Of a stretch of 64,000 nucleotides of DNA, positions 62,611-64,000 are shown piece after piece. How positions within the stretch are numbered: the stretch's first letter is position 1; each line of letters opens with the position of its first letter. The stretch lies in contig NC_015422.1 of the NCBI RefSeq assembly GCF_000204645.1, positions 4,851,001 to 4,915,000 on the forward strand. The letters run 5' to 3'. The translations under genes were made by a program, and so were the position numbers. The stretch comes from Alicycliphilus denitrificans K601. GTDB lineage: Bacteria > Pseudomonadota > Gammaproteobacteria > Burkholderiales > Burkholderiaceae_C. Below the pieces are notes generated by a model. It did not search any database, had not been told where the DNA came from, and saw only the letters and a program-made list of their open reading frames with translations.

Positions 62611-63612
62611 ATGAACGCCCCCTTCCACGCCCTCGTCGTGCGCCAGCAGGACGGACAGGCGCACGCGGCCCTGGAGACCCTCACGGCTGGCCAGCTGTCT
62701 CCCGGCGAGGTCACGCTGCGCACCCGCTATGCGGGCATGAACTACAAGGATTGCCTGTCCCTGCTGGGCAAGGCCCGCATCATCTCCAGCTATCCGCGAA
62801 TACCGGGCATCGAGGCGGTAGGCGAGGTCATCGCCTCCGAAGACGCGGCCTTCAGCCCCGGTGATGCCGTGCTGGTGCACGGTTTCCAGACCGGGATCGA
62901 CTTCGACGGCGGACTCTCCGAAGTCATGCGCGTGCCCGCGCGCCACCTCCAGCGCGTGCCCGAAGGGCTGACGCCGCGGCAGGCCGCCATCATCGGCGTG
63001 CCCGGCTTCACGGCCGCGATGGCGCTGGAGCGCTTCGAAGCCTGGGGCCTCCAGCCCGGGGACGGCCCGATCGCAGTCACCGGCGCGGGCGGCGCCGTGG
63101 GGCGCCTGGCCATCCACATCCTGTCGCGCGCCGGCTACCGCGTGGCCGCTCTCACGCGCGACCTGGCGCAAACGGACGCGCTGCGCGCGCTGGGAGCATC
63201 CGATGTGCTCGATGCTTGCCTCGCGCTCGCGCCCCCGCGCCCGCTGGAAAAGGCGCGGTTCGCCGCCGCCATCGACAACGTGGGCGGCAGCACGCTCGCC
63301 TGGCTGCTGCGCTCCATGCAGGACGGCGGGCTGGTGGCCTCGGTGGGCAACGCGGCCGGCAATACGTTCGACGGCAGCGTGCTGCCCTTCATCATGCGCA
63401 GGGTGCACCTGTTCGGCATAGTCGCCAACGCCACGTGGGAAGAGCGGCTGCGCCTGTGGCACAAGCTCGCGCAGGACTGGGCGCCCGACTTCGCCGCGCT
63501 CGCACCCGATGTGCATGAGATCAGGCTGGGCGATGTCCTGGCGCATGCGCAGCGCCAGCTGGCCGGCGCCACCAGCGGCCGGACGCTCGTGGCGTTCGGA
63601 GAGGCGGCATGA
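62611..63612 (+). CDS. Acrylyl-CoA reductase-like MDR oxidoreductase (AcuI/YhdH type)
   Basis: The 333-residue zinc-free medium-chain reductase has YAGMNYKDCLSLLGKARI and PGIEAVGEVIASED at the N terminus and the NADPH-binding VTGAGGAVGRLAIHILSRAGYRVAALT. AcuI enzymes reduce acrylyl-CoA to propionyl-CoA. Its ATG follows GAGGAG. Its stop overlaps the start of a racemase remnant (ATGA), as expected if an intact third gene once followed. Confidence 0.9.
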   Translation: MNAPFHALVVRQQDGQAHAALETLTAGQLSPGEVTLRTRYAGMNYKDCLSLLGKARIISSYPRIPGIEAVGEVIASEDAAFSPGDAVLVHGFQTGIDFDGGLSEVMRVPARHLQRVPEGLTPRQAAIIGVPGFTAAMALERFEAWGLQPGDGPIAVTGAGGAVGRLAIHILSRAGYRVAALTRDLAQTDALRALGASDVLDACLALAPPRPLEKARFAAAIDNVGGSTLAWLLRSMQDGGLVASVGNAAGNTFDGSVLPFIMRRVHLFGIVANATWEERLRLWHKLAQDWAPDFAALAPDVHEIRLGDVLAHAQRQLAGATSGRTLVAFGEAA

Positions 63613-63824
63613 GCGCACCCCTGGCCAGCGTGCGCGTGCTGGAGCGCGGCAAGACCGAACGCACTGGTGCCAGGTGTTCGAGGGCACCGAAGCCTGCGTG
63701 TCTCCCATGCCGTCGCTCGGCGCGCTGGCGGCCCACCCTCCATCTGCGCGCGCTGGGCAGCCTGGTCGAGCGAGAGGGCATCCTGCATCCCGCGCCCCGA
63801 TTCATGCAGGCCCGCTCTGCCTGA
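63609..63824 (+). pseudogene. Remnant of a CaiB-type alpha-methylacyl-CoA racemase
   Basis: The first residues, MSAPLASVRVLE, are a CaiB-family N terminus. They are joined directly to RGKTERT and then, one frame over, HWCQVFEGTEACVSPMPSLGALAAH, which matches the C-terminal part of alpha-methylacyl-CoA racemases. Back in the first frame HLRALGSLVEREGILHPAPRF completes that C terminus before TGA 63822-63824. So some 250-300 residues are deleted and two frameshifts are present. The start overlaps the AcuI gene. Confidence 0.75.
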
Positions 63825-63841
63825 AACGCACGCGTGCCACT

Positions 63842-64000
63842 TCAGTAGTTTTCCAGCGACTCGAACTTCAGACAGGGATGCCGTTCCAGCGTACGCACGC
63901 GGCGGATGGCGTCACGGCCGATGACGGTCTTGTGCACTTCGCTGGAGCCCTCGCCGATCTGGTTGAGCTTGGCGTCGCGAAAGAATCGCTCCAGCGGAAA
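63842..64000 (-). CDS. Acyl-CoA dehydrogenase, C-terminal end (partial)
   Basis: The minus-strand frame reads FPLERFFRDAKLNQIGEGSSEVHKTVIGRDAIRR and ends LERHPCLKFESLENY. FFRDAKLNQIGEGSSE is the C-terminal FAD-contact motif of acyl-CoA dehydrogenases. The other end is outside the window. It is convergent with the racemase remnant. Confidence 0.88.
   Translation of the reverse strand, partial: FPLERFFRDAKLNQIGEGSSEVHKTVIGRDAIRRVRTLERHPCLKFESLENY

Overview
The window is a high-GC, gene-dense chromosomal segment of a Gram-negative betaproteobacterium, most likely Comamonadaceae (Acidovorax, Alicycliphilus, Delftia or Comamonas type). The grounds are the uvrA / MFS / ssb neighbourhood, six Bug (TctC-type) periplasmic receptors, many short organic-acid catabolic clusters each with its own regulator, and several copies of an intergenic hairpin repeat of the type 'atagctgc-agcgctt-loop-aagcgct' that I associate with this family. 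No rRNA, tRNA, phage gene, transposase or CRISPR array was seen.

Layout. 1-124: tail of pyrF. 141-3120: LysR regulator, Bug receptor and AstE/AspA-type deacylase. 3250-5217: chemoreceptor. 5252-10357: uvrA, divergent MFS exporter, ssb. 10464-13486: lactate permease and mnmA. 13483-22698: a tricarballylate/aconitate-type region (LysR, PrpF-family isomerase, Bug, porin, LysR, tcuA, tcuB, Bug). 22741-31273: a sigma54-type activator divergent from an operon for a three-subunit biotin-dependent acyl-CoA carboxylase, a Bug receptor, an ADP-forming acyl-CoA synthetase and a hot-dog thioesterase. 31300-31785: nudJ-like Nudix gene, which in E. coli sits next to mnmA but is 17.8 kb away here. 31882-34492: DUF2946 protein and an OprC/NosA-like copper receptor. 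34692-41077: thioesterase, IclR regulator, and a CoA-ligase / hydratase / CoA-transferase / Bug operon. 41324-42775: riboflavin synthase alpha paralogue and LysE exporter. 42782-52389: a PhoPQ-like two-component system with a PepSY protein, divergent from PepSY, ferric-reductase-like protein, cytochrome b561, PepSY, DUF2271, a PepSY-TM/flavodoxin/FNR fusion, ApbE and a small secreted protein. 52405-55493: hemerythrin-like protein and P-type ATPase. 55711-56906: a broken diguanylate cyclase gene. 56984-64000: a second CoA-based acid-degradation region (nitronate monooxygenase, Bug, acyl-CoA dehydrogenase, IclR, CaiB, AcuI-type oxidoreductase, racemase remnant, acyl-CoA dehydrogenase fragment).

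The strongest unexplained signals are in the 42.8-52.4 kb redox module. (i) A 268-bp palindromic element lies between the response regulator and kinase genes. It has three perfect nested inverted repeats (32, 18 and 23 bp) that abut as a multi-branch junction, and its outer arm contains the kinase start codon. (ii) Two promoter regions 6.5 kb apart carry the same four half-sites, TGAAC, TGAAC, TTCAG and TTCA(G/C), each exactly 11 bp from the next and at the same distance (104-105 bp) from a start codon; this predicts a common PhoP-like regulator. (iii) The DUF2271 protein carries a TGAS motif like ApbE flavinylation sites, and ApbE is encoded two genes downstream. Together these suggest a regulated extracytoplasmic flavin/heme electron-transfer system.

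The second candidate is the carboxylase operon. It has a clear -24/-12 promoter, TGT-N11-ACA upstream sites and a complete import / activation / carboxylation / thioesterase gene set whose substrate cannot be named from sequence.
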